From: JADJNW01 sp964517145
GTDB taxonomy: Bacteria; Bacteroidota; Bacteroidia; Chitinophagales; Saprospiraceae
Assembly (NCBI GenBank): GCA_964517145.1
Contig: CAZFBN010000006.1
Span: forward strand, 11,946-75,945
Reading direction: 5' to 3'
DNA length: 64,000 nucleotides
The notes below the pieces were generated by a model. That model saw only the letters and a program-made list of their open reading frames with translations. It did no database searches and was not told where the DNA came from. A program made the position numbers and the translations under genes. Each line of letters opens with the position of its first letter. Positions within the stretch are counted from its first letter, which is position 1. Below are positions 43,586 through 52,072 of the stretch, in pieces.

Positions 43586-44344
43586 ATGACCTTACAACAA
43601 GCACATTTAGAATACGTCCTCCGCATGGGTGACAACGCCCTCATCCTCGGTCAGCGCCTGAGCGAATGGTGCGGACATGGTCCGGTTTTGGAGCAGGATA
43701 TTGCCATTACGAATATCGCCTTGGATTTGATGGGGCAAGCCCGCACGCTAATGCAATACGCCGCAGAGCTAGAAGGCAAAGGCAGAGACGAAGATCAAAT
43801 GGCTTTCCTGCGCGATGCCTGGGATTTTCGGAATGTGTTATTGGTCGAACAACCCAATGAAGACTGGGCTTACACAATTGTGCGGCAATTCTTTTTTGAT
43901 ACCTATCATTTTTATTTTTTGCAAAAACTGGTGGACAGCAAAGACGAGCACCTCGCAGCTATCGCCGCCAAATCGTTGAAGGAAGTGACGTACCACTTGC
44001 GTTACAGCTCGGAATGGATGATTCGCCTCGGCGATGGCACGGAAACTAGTCACGAAAAAATGCAAACTGCCCTGGATGAATTGTGGATGTTCACCGGCGA
44101 ACTGCTGGAAATGAATGAAGTGGATGAAATGATGATTGCCGAAGGTATCGGAGTTAATCTAAACGAAATCAAGCCTTTGTACGAACGCAAAGTCAACGAA
44201 ATTTTAGCAGAAGCGACTCTACAAAAACCTGACAATCAATGGATGCAGACGGGCGGTAAGGTTGGGCGGCATACGGAATACCTGGGCTACATTCTGGCAG
44301 ATATGCAATTCATGCAGCGGGCGTACCCCAATTCAAAGTGGTAA
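43586..44344 (+). CDS. paaC: Phenylacetyl-CoA epoxidase subunit PaaC
   Basis: 252 residues, the structural di-iron-like partner of PaaA. Diagnostic stretches are YVLRMGDNALILGQRLSEWCGHGPVLEQDIAITNIALDLMGQARTL, EDQMAFLRDA...NVLLVEQPNEDWAYTIVRQFFFD, KEVTYHLRYSSEWMIRLGDGTETSHEKMQTALDELWMFTGELLE and the C-terminal GGKVGRHTEYLGYILADMQFMQRAYP. Downstream the expected paaD and paaE do not follow; the next gene is an unrelated protease, so the remaining subunits must be elsewhere or the pathway is incomplete. Confidence 0.96.
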   Translation: MTLQQAHLEYVLRMGDNALILGQRLSEWCGHGPVLEQDIAITNIALDLMGQARTLMQYAAELEGKGRDEDQMAFLRDAWDFRNVLLVEQPNEDWAYTIVRQFFFDTYHFYFLQKLVDSKDEHLAAIAAKSLKEVTYHLRYSSEWMIRLGDGTETSHEKMQTALDELWMFTGELLEMNEVDEMMIAEGIGVNLNEIKPLYERKVNEILAEATLQKPDNQWMQTGGKVGRHTEYLGYILADMQFMQRAYPNSKW

Positions 44345-44404
44345 TGCTTATTGTCACTATGGATGCTGTTGATGCTATAGCATCGCGCAGCAACAATCCC
44401 ATCT

Positions 44405-44456
44405 TTTCATTCACATTTCGTATTGCACATTTCACATCTCTCATTTCAAATTCGTA
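44405..44456. repeat. CATTTCACATTT-type stutter repeat
   Basis: Repeated words such as TTCACATTTCG, GCACATTTCACATC and TCATTTCAAATTC in the gap between paaC and the protease gene. The same words occur at 28726-28758 and 61180-61281. Confidence 0.5.
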
Positions 44457-44504
44457 ACTTGCCCTTTCTTTCACAGCTGCCCTTTACAAAAACTTTGTGT
44501 TTGC

Positions 44505-45590
44505 ATGAAAGATGTCATTGACCTGTACCGCCATGTGGTGATTCAAATTGCTACGCCATACAGCACCGGCACGGGTTTTTATTTAAAAAATCCCAACCTT
44601 ATTGTCACCAATGAGCATGTGGTACGTGACAATGCAGAAGTTGTAGTGGACGGCGGTGGCTTTCCCAAACAGTTAGTGCGGGTCATTTTTATTGATCCCA
44701 AATACGATATTGCATTTTTAGAGGTACCGCGCAACGCCGAATTGCCCAAGGTAGAATTAGGTACGAATAAAATTTTGCACGAGGGGGACTCCGTATTAGC
44801 CATTGGGCATCCGCTGGGTTTGAAATTTTCAGCTACCAACGGCATCGTATCAAATACACGGCATGAAATGGGGGGCGTTTTGTACGTACAACACGATGCA
44901 GCCCTAAGCCCCGGAAATAGCGGTGGACCCCTGGTGGACAAAGCAGGCGAAGTCATCGGTATTAATACCTTCATACTCCGCGATGGCAATAGCATTGGCT
45001 TTTCGCTGCCGGTGCGCTATTTGGCGGCTACGATTGATGAATTTACGGAAGCAGGTCGAAGTATTGGGGCACGTTGCGCTTCCTGTTCTAATCTCGTTTT
45101 TGAAAATACCATTGAAAATGGCTACTGCCCGCATTGCGGCGCCAAGGTACAAATGCCTACTCAGGTAGAAGTGTACGAGCCAACTGGCATTGCCAAAAGC
45201 ATTGAAGAAATGATCGAGCGTGCCGGACACGACGTGCGCCTGGCGCGAGTGGGACCCAATAAGTGGGAAATCAATCAAGGTAGCGCAAAAATTAGCATTT
45301 CTTACTACGAAAAAACGGGACTTATCACCGGAGATGCTTATCTTTGTACATTGCCTAAAGAAAATATTAAACCCTTATACGAATTTTTGCTGCGGCAAAA
45401 CTACAAAACCGAAGGGCTGACCTTCAGCATCCGTGAACAAGACATTATTTTGTCCCTGCTTATCTTCGACCGGTATTTCAATGCAGATACGGGTTTTCAA
45501 TTGTTTCAACATCTTTTTGAAAAGGCGGATTTTTATGACAACATCCTGGTAGAACAATACGGCGCTCGATGGAAACAGGAAAATTTGTGA
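44505..45590 (+). CDS. Cytoplasmic trypsin-like protease with zinc ribbon and YbjN-like tail
   Basis: 361 residues. Residues 1-185 are a trypsin-like (HtrA/DegP-type) protease domain with complete triad: H38 in TNEHVV, D68 in KYDIAFLEV, S139 in SPGNSGGPLV. No signal peptide or membrane anchor precedes it, unusual for HtrA relatives. Next comes a zinc ribbon with C191/C194 (CASC) and C208/C211 (CPHC). Residues 230-361 (IEEMIERAGHDVRLARVGPNKWEINQGSAKISISYY...) look like a YbjN/secretion-chaperone type domain. No PDZ domain is present. The protein likely works in the cytoplasm, with the C-terminal part recognising clients. Architecture is read from motifs; biological role unknown. Confidence 0.8.
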   Translation: MKDVIDLYRHVVIQIATPYSTGTGFYLKNPNLIVTNEHVVRDNAEVVVDGGGFPKQLVRVIFIDPKYDIAFLEVPRNAELPKVELGTNKILHEGDSVLAIGHPLGLKFSATNGIVSNTRHEMGGVLYVQHDAALSPGNSGGPLVDKAGEVIGINTFILRDGNSIGFSLPVRYLAATIDEFTEAGRSIGARCASCSNLVFENTIENGYCPHCGAKVQMPTQVEVYEPTGIAKSIEEMIERAGHDVRLARVGPNKWEINQGSAKISISYYEKTGLITGDAYLCTLPKENIKPLYEFLLRQNYKTEGLTFSIREQDIILSLLIFDRYFNADTGFQLFQHLFEKADFYDNILVEQYGARWKQENL

Positions 45591-45945
45591 TTTTTTTGAC
45601 GTTCTCGTCGAAACATCCAATAAAGATTATGAATGAAAAATGTGCTCCGAACGTTAATAAAAACAGCGTCATAATATTTTAGGCTTTACCAGCGTTGTGT
45701 TGAAAGTATTTTAAAAGGAAAAACATGGTGGAATTCGGCGGCTCGCCGACTTACCTTTTATTTTCCTTTCTGAAATAAAAAAAATGAATGTAACTTGTCA
45801 GGGAGATCAAATCCTGTAGTTTTAATCGCTTAAAAATCAAGCATTAGAATAATTTAAGTGTGAATAATTCTGGAGGATCAACTGATACATATTGTTAAAA
45901 TTATATTTTAACGAAAATTTTTCTTTTAGAATGCAAGACATTCCC
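45591..45945. other. Intergenic region before porP-like gene
   Basis: About 355 AT-rich bases. It includes a long imperfect hairpin: AAAGGAAAA (45714-45722) with TTTTCCTTT (45761-45769), an inner GGT/ACC, and CGGCG-GCT-CGCCG at the tip. It may be the 3' end of the protease transcript. No gene is visible. Confidence 0.5.
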
Positions 45946-45953
45946 TAATTTTG
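45946..45953 (+). promoter_or_regulatory. porP/sprF-like gene promoter box
   Basis: TAATTTTG, about 110 nt before the start at 46062; upstream T-rich -33 region is weak. The long leader holds a double hairpin. Confidence 0.45.
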
Positions 45954-45967
45954 CATTCATTGTTGAC

Positions 45968-46010
45968 TTGAAGTGGCGCCTTGAATGTTTCAAGGAAATT
46001 TGAACTTCAA
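45968..46010 (+). promoter_or_regulatory. Two-tier hairpin in the porP-like gene leader
   Basis: Outer arms TTGAAGT (45968-45974) and ACTTCAA (46004-46010) enclose CCTTGAA (45979-45985) and TTCAAGG (45989-45995) around a 3-nt loop. Located at the start of the predicted transcript; likely affects mRNA stability or translation. Confidence 0.5.
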
Positions 46011-46061
46011 ACCATTAAAAAAACAAGAAACCTAATATAAAGAACCTTTATAGCTAGCTTT

Positions 46062-47141
46062 ATGAAAAATCTCAAAAATCTACTTCTTATTGGCTTTGTG
46101 GCGTTGTCGGCATTATCGCTGTCTGCGCAAGACATTCACTTTTCCCAGTTTTATCTGTCTCCTTTGAACTTGAACCCTGCAATGACGGGTGTGATGAACT
46201 GTAACGTGCGTCTGGTGGCAAACTATCGCAACCAATGGGCTAGCGTGCTGCGCTCGAATGCGTACAACACGTACTCGGTGTCATACGATCAACGAATTCC
46301 GGTAGGCAGATACGATTACTTCGGTGTGGGCGGTACTTTTTGGGGCGACCGTGCGGGCGAATCCAATTTTGCGACGTACACCGGCAAGATTTCTGGTTCA
46401 TACAGCAAGCGTATGGGGGGCACCCGGAAGTTTGGCAATTACTTGGTGGCAGGTGCTGAAGTAGGGATTGCGCAGCGCAGTATTGACTTCCTCAACCTGC
46501 GTTGGGGTACACAGCACGACGGAGAAGGTGGATTCGATCCAAACCTCGATCCGATGGAAAATGGATTTACCCGCGACAACTTCCTATTTGCCGACCTGGC
46601 TGCTGGTTTGTTGTGGTTTATGGTTTTTGATGACAATAGCAATTTTTATATCGGTGGCTCGTTTCACCACTTGAATCGCTCTAATCAGTCATTCAGCGAA
46701 AATGAAGAAGATTTGTTGTACAGCCGCATTACCGGTCATGCCGGTGGCGAGTTTTTGATTGGCGATAAGTTTGGAGTGGTGCCAGGCGTGATTATTATGA
46801 CTCAAGGTCCATCTTTCCAGGTGAATGCTGGTACAAGCCTCAAGTTTTTGCTGAGCAAGTCTCGTACGGATTACCAAGCATTCCAGGTGGGGCTTTGGGG
46901 GCGTATTGGCAACAAATTTATTGAAGCATCAGAAGGAAGCGCTGAAAAAGTGGGCTTGCTGGCGGATGCTGCGATTTTGTCCACCCGTTTTGATTACAAC
47001 AATTTCAGCTTAGGTTTTAGCTACGATGTGAATGTTTCTCCCCTCAAGCCAGCAAGTAATTCTAATGGCGGCTTCGAATTTGCACTGGTTTATAAAATTT
47101 GCGGACAAACTCGCCGCGGTGTATATTGTCCGAATTTCTAA
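46062..47141 (+). CDS. PorP/SprF-family type IX secretion membrane protein
   Basis: 359 residues with signal peptide (LLLIGFVALSALSLSAQ). The opening DIHFSQFYLSPLNLNPAMTGV is the hallmark of the PorP/SprF family, followed by RLVANYRNQWASV, YDQRIPVGRYDYFGVGGTFWGDRAG and outer-membrane beta-strands to the end. PorP is an outer-membrane T9SS part; SprF-like paralogs help export specific adhesins such as SprB. Often such genes follow a very large surface protein; none is adjacent here. A possible terminator hairpin follows at 47173. Confidence 0.92.
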   Translation: MKNLKNLLLIGFVALSALSLSAQDIHFSQFYLSPLNLNPAMTGVMNCNVRLVANYRNQWASVLRSNAYNTYSVSYDQRIPVGRYDYFGVGGTFWGDRAGESNFATYTGKISGSYSKRMGGTRKFGNYLVAGAEVGIAQRSIDFLNLRWGTQHDGEGGFDPNLDPMENGFTRDNFLFADLAAGLLWFMVFDDNSNFYIGGSFHHLNRSNQSFSENEEDLLYSRITGHAGGEFLIGDKFGVVPGVIIMTQGPSFQVNAGTSLKFLLSKSRTDYQAFQVGLWGRIGNKFIEASEGSAEKVGLLADAAILSTRFDYNNFSLGFSYDVNVSPLKPASNSNGGFEFALVYKICGQTRRGVYCPNF

Positions 47142-47172
47142 TTGAATTGCTAGAAAAAAATCTAATAAAGTA

Positions 47173-47210
47173 AGTCCTGTAAGTGCTTGATTATGAGTGC
47201 TTACAGGACT
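47173..47210 (+). terminator. Hairpin after porP-like gene
   Basis: AGTCCTGTAAG (47173-47183) pairs perfectly with CTTACAGGACT (47200-47210). No strong T-run follows, so termination is uncertain. Confidence 0.55.
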
Positions 47211-47439
47211 CAATGCTTAATATCATTGCTTTTTTACGGGTTAAATTTTTTATGTCACAACGATTATTAGTACCTTGAGAAGCTGTTTTGTAGAACGGCT
47301 TGAGAAAATTGCCAATTTTAAAAAAGCAACGGAGAAATATTTGGATGATACGCTTCATTTTTTTTCAAAATAATTGACCTACCCCCCAGAAAACAAGCTG
47401 AATATTTCTCTTATTTCCAAAGTAAAAAACACATAAAAC

Positions 47440-47883
47440 ATGTTTGGTGGAAATTCCAACAACAAGAAGGAGGCGGTAAAAGCGAATGGTTCGCCCATCG
47501 TGCACTCGCTCAATAGCTTGGTGCAAGGTACCGTAGTGGAAGGAACTGTCACTTCCGAAAGCGATATTCGCGTGGACGGCACCATCAAAGGGAAGCTCAT
47601 TTGCAATGCAAAAGTCATCATCGGTCCTGCCGGCATGATCGAAGGGGAAATCAAATGCAAAAACGCGGTCATTGAAGGAAAGTTTCAAGGAACACTGGAA
47701 GTAGCAGAACTGCTTAATATTCGTGAAAATGCGAATGTGAGTGGGGATGTGCGCACAGACAAGTTAATTGTGCAATCTGGCGCTGTTTTCAATGTAAATT
47801 GTACCATGGGCGCTTTGAAACTTAATAACAATCCAATTTCGTTAAACAAAGAAGAGCAACTCATTCTAAAAGCTGCAAAATAA
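47440..47883 (+). CDS. Bactofilin-family polymer-forming cytoskeletal protein
   Basis: 147 residues. The core LVQGTVVEGTVTSESDIRVDGTIKGKLICNAKVIIGPAGMIEGEIKCKNAVIEGKFQGTLEVAELLNIRENANVSGDVRTDKLIVQSG is the right-handed beta-helix of bactofilins, with disordered ends. Bactofilins polymerise without nucleotides and scaffold cell-shape or envelope proteins at the inner membrane. It is followed by atpZ-like and atpI-like genes, an arrangement common in this phylum in front of the ATP synthase operon; here the operon itself is absent. Confidence 0.93.
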   Translation: MFGGNSNNKKEAVKANGSPIVHSLNSLVQGTVVEGTVTSESDIRVDGTIKGKLICNAKVIIGPAGMIEGEIKCKNAVIEGKFQGTLEVAELLNIRENANVSGDVRTDKLIVQSGAVFNVNCTMGALKLNNNPISLNKEEQLILKAAK

Positions 47884-47966
47884 CTAATTGTAAATCAATT
47901 GGTTGGCGTGGTTTTAAAAACAAGGCAGCAATGTCATCCAAACTTATTGTTTTAATATAGCCTGCC

Positions 47967-48194
47967 ATGAGAACGCCTGAAAGGAAGCCGGTTCAGAAAA
48001 TCAACAACTATTTGAAATACTCTGGCATGGCGTTTCAAATGGTCGGCACCATGTTGGTTGGGGTATTGCTTGGCAAATGGCTGGATCGTACATTGAATAC
48101 GCCTCAACCTTATTTCACAGCGGTGTTCGCGCTGCTTTTTACCGTAGCTGCGATCTATTTGGTGCTGCGAGATTTTTTAGCAAAAAAGGAATAA
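47967..48194 (+). CDS. AtpZ/AtpI-family small membrane protein
   Basis: 75 residues with two membrane helices: YSGMAFQMVGTMLVGVLLGKWLDRTLNTPQPYFTAVFALLFTVAAIYLVLRDFLAKK. The GxxxGxWLD pattern between helices is typical of AtpZ/AtpI accessory proteins, which associate with the ATP synthase c-ring assembly or Mg2+ transport. It lies 83 nt after the bactofilin gene and 36 nt before the next small membrane gene. Confidence 0.85.
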   Translation: MRTPERKPVQKINNYLKYSGMAFQMVGTMLVGVLLGKWLDRTLNTPQPYFTAVFALLFTVAAIYLVLRDFLAKKE

Positions 48195-48230
48195 CCGTTT
48201 TATACGTTCACTTTTTGATTGTTTTTGCAC

Positions 48231-48611
48231 ATGCACCGAGGGTTGTTTTTTCGTCAACTTTTTATCCTAACGCTCCTGACAGCCCTTTGTTTGTGGGCTT
48301 TGCATCAATTGCCTTCGCTGCGTGCGTATTTGAATTTTTCGTGGATGAGCCTGGCATTTTTTGTATTGGTATCAATTATTGCCTATTTTGTTGGTTATCG
48401 GGCGGTTCGGCACAAAAATAAAGCGGCGTTTATCAATGCGAGCTTAGGATTGACCTTTATTAAAATGCTGCTCTGCGTTGTTTTTATTGCGGTTTACATC
48501 CAAATCACTCATCCACCTGCTCGATTATTTATCCTCCCTTTTCTGGGTATTTATGTCGTTTACACTATTTTTGAAACTTATTTTATGATGAAAATTGGCA
48601 AAACTAAGTGA
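48231..48611 (+). CDS. Small four-helix membrane protein, AtpI-like
   Basis: 126 residues from ATG 48231. Four hydrophobic segments (LFFRQLFILTLLTALCLWAL; SLAFFVLVSIIAYFVGYRAV; LTFIKMLLCVVFIAVYI; LFILPFLGIYVVYTIFETYFMMK). Position and length match the small membrane protein that usually precedes atpB in Bacteroidota, so it is likely an ATP synthase assembly accessory (inference). In this window the atp structural genes do not follow. Confidence 0.65.
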   Translation: MHRGLFFRQLFILTLLTALCLWALHQLPSLRAYLNFSWMSLAFFVLVSIIAYFVGYRAVRHKNKAAFINASLGLTFIKMLLCVVFIAVYIQITHPPARLFILPFLGIYVVYTIFETYFMMKIGKTK

Positions 48612-48714
48612 CTAGACTGACAATTGTCAATTGAGAATTGAAGAGAAGCATTCAACTTGCAGCGTGAAATCTGCATTTCGCAACTTGGAATCTACAACTT
48701 TAAACTTACAAACC

Positions 48715-49194
48715 ATGGAATCTTCATTCAACGCAAACGTCAATAACCAATTTGAGTTTGATGTCAAGGATTTGGCACAGTTAGATATTGTACCCATTGA
48801 TGATTTTTCTTTTCACATTCTTAAAAATGGAGAAGCGATTCGGGCGGAAGTCGTACAGAGTGATTTTGAAAAAAAATATTTTAACATCAAAATTAATGGT
48901 AATTCTTACGAAATCAAACTGGCAGACGAGTACGATCAATTGGTGAAAAAATTGGGCTTGACTACAACCGTTGCTTATAAAGTAAAAGATGTGAAAGCGC
49001 CAATGCCAGGTTTGGTGGTAGGCGTGAATGTTGAGGTGGGGCAAGCGGTGAAGCGTGGGGATGCACTGCTCATTTTGGAAGCTATGAAAATGGAAAACGT
49101 GCTGAAGTCTCCGGGCGATGGCGTAGTGAAATCCATCAACGCATCGAAAGGCATGGCAGTGGATAAAGGGGCGGTGCTAATTGAAATGGAATAA
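48715..49194 (+). CDS. Biotinyl-domain carrier protein
   Basis: 159 residues from ATG 48715; an open frame extends upstream to 48631 but runs through repeat-like DNA (CAATTGTCAATTGAGAATTG), so the shorter start is chosen. The C-terminal 75 residues are a biotinyl domain: VKAPMPGLVVGVNVEVGQAVKRGDALLILEAMKMENVLKSPGDGVVKSI, with the biotinylated Lys in AMKM. The N-terminal part is the beta-rich linker seen in acyl-CoA carboxylase or decarboxylase carriers. No carboxylase subunit is adjacent, so its partner is elsewhere. Confidence 0.88.
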   Translation: MESSFNANVNNQFEFDVKDLAQLDIVPIDDFSFHILKNGEAIRAEVVQSDFEKKYFNIKINGNSYEIKLADEYDQLVKKLGLTTTVAYKVKDVKAPMPGLVVGVNVEVGQAVKRGDALLILEAMKMENVLKSPGDGVVKSINASKGMAVDKGAVLIEME

Positions 49195-49279
49195 AGCTTG
49201 GTTATATTTGTACTGATTTTTTAAAGCGACAGTTAGATGAAGCGTTTCGCTCAATCTTTTTGTCGCTTTCCAAATTTTT

Positions 49280-49993
49280 TTATCCTTCCACCAGCGTACC
49301 AATCGATTCACCGAGAACGATGCGTTTCAGATTGTTGGGGTTGTTAATGTCAAATACGATAATTGGCACATTATTTTCCTGGCAAAGGGTGAAAGCCGTC
49401 ATGTCCATCACACTCAAGCCCAGGCTGATTACTTTTGCAAAAGTCAGGGTATCAAATTTTGTTGCAGTTGGGTCTTTTTCAGGGTCAGCAGTATAGATGC
49501 CATCCACACGGGTACCTTTCAGAATGACATTGGCGTCAATTTCGCTGGCGCGCAGCGCTGCCGCCGAGTCTGTCGTAAAATAAGGGCTGCCTGTACCGGC
49601 AGAAAAAATGACCACGCGTCCTTTTTCCAAATGTCGAATGGCACGGCGACGAATGTAAGGCTCCGCGATTTGCTTCATTTCAATCGCAGAAATCAATCGG
49701 GTATAAACACCAATGCTTTCCAGCGCACTTTGCAATGCCATACCATTGATGACCGTTGCCATCATGCCCATGTAATCGCCCTGCACCCGGTCAATACCGG
49801 ACGCTGCCGCTTGCAATCCTCTGAAAATATTTCCCCCGCCAATCACAACCGCCACTTCTACGCCCATATCTACCAATTCTTTAATCTGTTCTGCGTAGTG
49901 TCGCAGCATCGGTGCTGAAATGCCAAATCGTTGGTCGCCCATGAGGGATTCTCCACTCAATTTTAGTAGTACACGTTTGTATTTAATCGTCAT
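49280..49993 (-). CDS. pyrH: UMP kinase
   Basis: 237 residues, amino-acid kinase fold. YKRVLLKLSGESLMGDQRFGI, VAVVIGGGNIFRG, RVQGDYMGMMATVINGMALQ and SAGTGSPYFTTDSAAALRASEI are the typical UMP kinase blocks. The hexameric cytoplasmic enzyme phosphorylates UMP to UDP and is normally feedback-controlled by UTP. It follows tsf by 235 nt on the same strand, behind a tsf terminator, so may have its own promoter. The usual frr partner does not follow it here. Confidence 0.97.
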   Translation of the reverse strand: MTIKYKRVLLKLSGESLMGDQRFGISAPMLRHYAEQIKELVDMGVEVAVVIGGGNIFRGLQAAASGIDRVQGDYMGMMATVINGMALQSALESIGVYTRLISAIEMKQIAEPYIRRRAIRHLEKGRVVIFSAGTGSPYFTTDSAAALRASEIDANVILKGTRVDGIYTADPEKDPTATKFDTLTFAKVISLGLSVMDMTAFTLCQENNVPIIVFDINNPNNLKRIVLGESIGTLVEG

Positions 49994-50191
49994 TTTTAAT
50001 CAATTAAGCCGCTAGGATTAAAATTACCAATTCGTCAAACGTCTGTTAGCTGCTATGTGGTTTAAGAAAAGGTATTTTAGTTTTTTTACAACAAGGTAAA
50101 GCGTTCAATTTGGTGTTTACAATTAAAGGCATACCAAAATATTGGTAATCAGATAGGGTAGTACAATACGCTTGAAAAAATGCGGATACAA

Positions 50192-50222
50192 AAAAGGCGA
50201 ACCACCGAGTGATTCGCCTTTT
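50192..50222 (-). terminator. tsf terminator
   Basis: On the minus strand AAAAGGCGAA (50222-50213) pairs with TTCGCCTTTT (50201-50192) and a T-run follows. It marks the end of the rplM-rpsI-rpsB-tsf transcript. Confidence 0.8.
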
Positions 50223-50228
50223 GATTGA

Positions 50229-51074
50229 TTAGCCAAGTGTGACGTGTTTGAATTCTGTCACAGTTAAGTCTTTATCTACGGTTTTGAGATAATCGCCCAC
50301 TTTCTTGGTATTATCTCGCACATAATCCTGATTCAACAAGGTTACTTCTTCGAAGAATTTTTTCAAACTACCAATGGCAATTTTTTCCAAAATTTCCTTT
50401 GGTTTATTTGCATTCTTAGGGTCTTGCATAGAAGCTTCCAAACGAATCTCTACTTCTTTATCTTTCACTTCTTGAGCAATGCCGTTTTCGTCCACTGCAA
50501 TTGGCTTCATGGCTGCCACCTGCATCGCTACGCCGCGCAATTCATCGTATTTATCAGCAAGATTTTGATTGTAAGCTACCAATACGCCTGCTTTGTTACC
50601 CATATGGATATAGGGTACGACCATTTCACCTTGTAGGCGCTCGTAGCTCGCCAATTCAATTTTTTCGCCGATCACACCCACCTGTTCAATCACTTTGTCG
50701 CCAATGGTAATGCCATCATACGGCAATGCCAGCAATTCTTCTTTCGTAGCCGGGAATTTTTCCAATGCAATGTCAGCAAATTGCTTCGCCAAGTTGATGA
50801 AATTTTCATTTTTTGCTACGAAGTCCGTTTCGGAGCTCAGCTTAATGATCACGCCGCGCTTGTGATCGTCAGACACCAGTGCAATCACTGCACCTTCCGT
50901 TGCTTCACGATCCGCACGCTTCAGCGACAATTTTTGACCTTTTTTCCGCAAAATTTCAATGGCTTTGTCAAAATCGCCTTCTGCCTCTGTCAGTGCATTT
51001 TTACAATCTGACATACCTGCGCCGGTCATGTCGCGCAGTTTTTTTACATCCGCAGCAGAAATTACTACGCTCAT
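50229..51074 (-). CDS. tsf: Translation elongation factor Ts
   Basis: 281 residues. The N-terminal UBA-like region SAADVKKLRDMTGAGMSDCKNALTEAEGDFDKAIEILRKKG and the motif SSETDFVAKNENFINLA are diagnostic; the remaining core contacts EF-Tu for GDP/GTP exchange. It follows rpsB with a 176-nt gap and is followed by a terminator. Confidence 0.97.
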   Translation of the reverse strand: MSVVISAADVKKLRDMTGAGMSDCKNALTEAEGDFDKAIEILRKKGQKLSLKRADREATEGAVIALVSDDHKRGVIIKLSSETDFVAKNENFINLAKQFADIALEKFPATKEELLALPYDGITIGDKVIEQVGVIGEKIELASYERLQGEMVVPYIHMGNKAGVLVAYNQNLADKYDELRGVAMQVAAMKPIAVDENGIAQEVKDKEVEIRLEASMQDPKNANKPKEILEKIAIGSLKKFFEEVTLLNQDYVRDNTKKVGDYLKTVDKDLTVTEFKHVTLG

Positions 51075-51250
51075 TGTATTTCTTTGTTAGTTTATTAAAA
51101 ATAATTATTTCAGGATTTCAATTTTTCTTTAAAATATCATACTTCCCTTACTGCCTCCTTCACTTTGAAACCCTATACTGTGCCAACATTTATTTGAGCT
51201 ATCAAAAACTTTCAAAATCCCTCGCTACCTCCATTCCTCCGTCTGTCAAT

Positions 51251-51979
51251 CTACCCTGCTACTTCCGCTTTTTCACGTTCGCCTTTGTTTTGCTTGCGCT
51301 CTTCCAGCCCTTCGCGGATCGCCGCAGCCATGTAGTTGGTAATGATTGCGATGGATTTAGACGCATCGTCATTGGCAGGAATGGCAAAATCCACGCGGTT
51401 TGGATCAGAGTTGGTATCCACCATTCCAAAGGTGCGAATGCCAAGGCGGTGCGCTTCGTCTACTGCAATGTGCTCATGGTAGATGTCCACAATGAAAATG
51501 GCAGCCGGCAAACGGTTGAGGTTAGCAATACCACCGAGTTGTTTTTCCAATTTTTGCAACTCGCGACCCATTGTCAAACGTTCCTTTTTAGTGATGCTTG
51601 TCAAGGTTGTATCTGCCAACATCCGCTCGATGTTTTGCATTTTCTTCACAGAACGGCGAATCGTTGCAAAGTTGGTCATCATACCACCCAACCAACGCTC
51701 GGTTACGAATGGCATATCCACACTTCTGGCAGCATTCATCACGATGTCGCGTGCTTGCTTTTTGGTGGCAACAAACATAATTTTGCGACCCGATTTTGCA
51801 ATCGCTTTCATCGCATTGGCAGCACGCTCCATGTGCTCTATGGTGCGATTCAAATCAATGATGTGAATGCCTTTGATCTCTTTAAAAATATAGGGTGCCA
51901 TCTTTGGATTCCACTTCTTCTTCAGGTGACCAAAGTGTACACCGGCATCCAGCAAATCTTTATAGGTGGGTTTTTCCAT
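51251..51979 (-). CDS. rpsB: 30S ribosomal protein S2
   Basis: 242 residues. Signatures: LLDAGVHFGHLKKKWNPKMAPYIF at the N-terminus, FVATKKQARDIVMNAA, VTERWLGGMMTNFATIRRSV, and PAAIFIVDIYHEHIAVDEAHRLGI. Basic C-terminal tail. It joins the small subunit late and contacts S1. Between rpsI and rpsB, 93 nt contain a word-stutter repeat (GTTATTTG/CAAATAAC), an odd thing inside a ribosomal operon. Confidence 0.98.
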   Translation of the reverse strand: MEKPTYKDLLDAGVHFGHLKKKWNPKMAPYIFKEIKGIHIIDLNRTIEHMERAANAMKAIAKSGRKIMFVATKKQARDIVMNAARSVDMPFVTERWLGGMMTNFATIRRSVKKMQNIERMLADTTLTSITKKERLTMGRELQKLEKQLGGIANLNRLPAAIFIVDIYHEHIAVDEAHRLGIRTFGMVDTNSDPNRVDFAIPANDDASKSIAIITNYMAAAIREGLEERKQNKGEREKAEVAG

Positions 51980-52000
51980 TTTTTTAATAAATGTTATTTG

Positions 52001-52072
52001 TTAACAGCTATTCGTTATTTGGCATTTGCGGTTGCAACATCTCTATGAATCACAAATAACCAATAACAATAA
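52001..52072. repeat. Self-complementary stutter between rpsI and rpsB
   Basis: CGTTATTTGGC and CACAAATAACCAATAACAATAA contain complementary words (GTTATTTG/CAAATAAC) in a 72-nt gap of a ribosomal-protein operon. Confidence 0.5.

Noticed and set aside
50879..52048. Plus-strand open frame of 389 codons
   Set aside because: It runs antisense to tsf and rpsB, which are certain genes, and shows no protein-like motifs.
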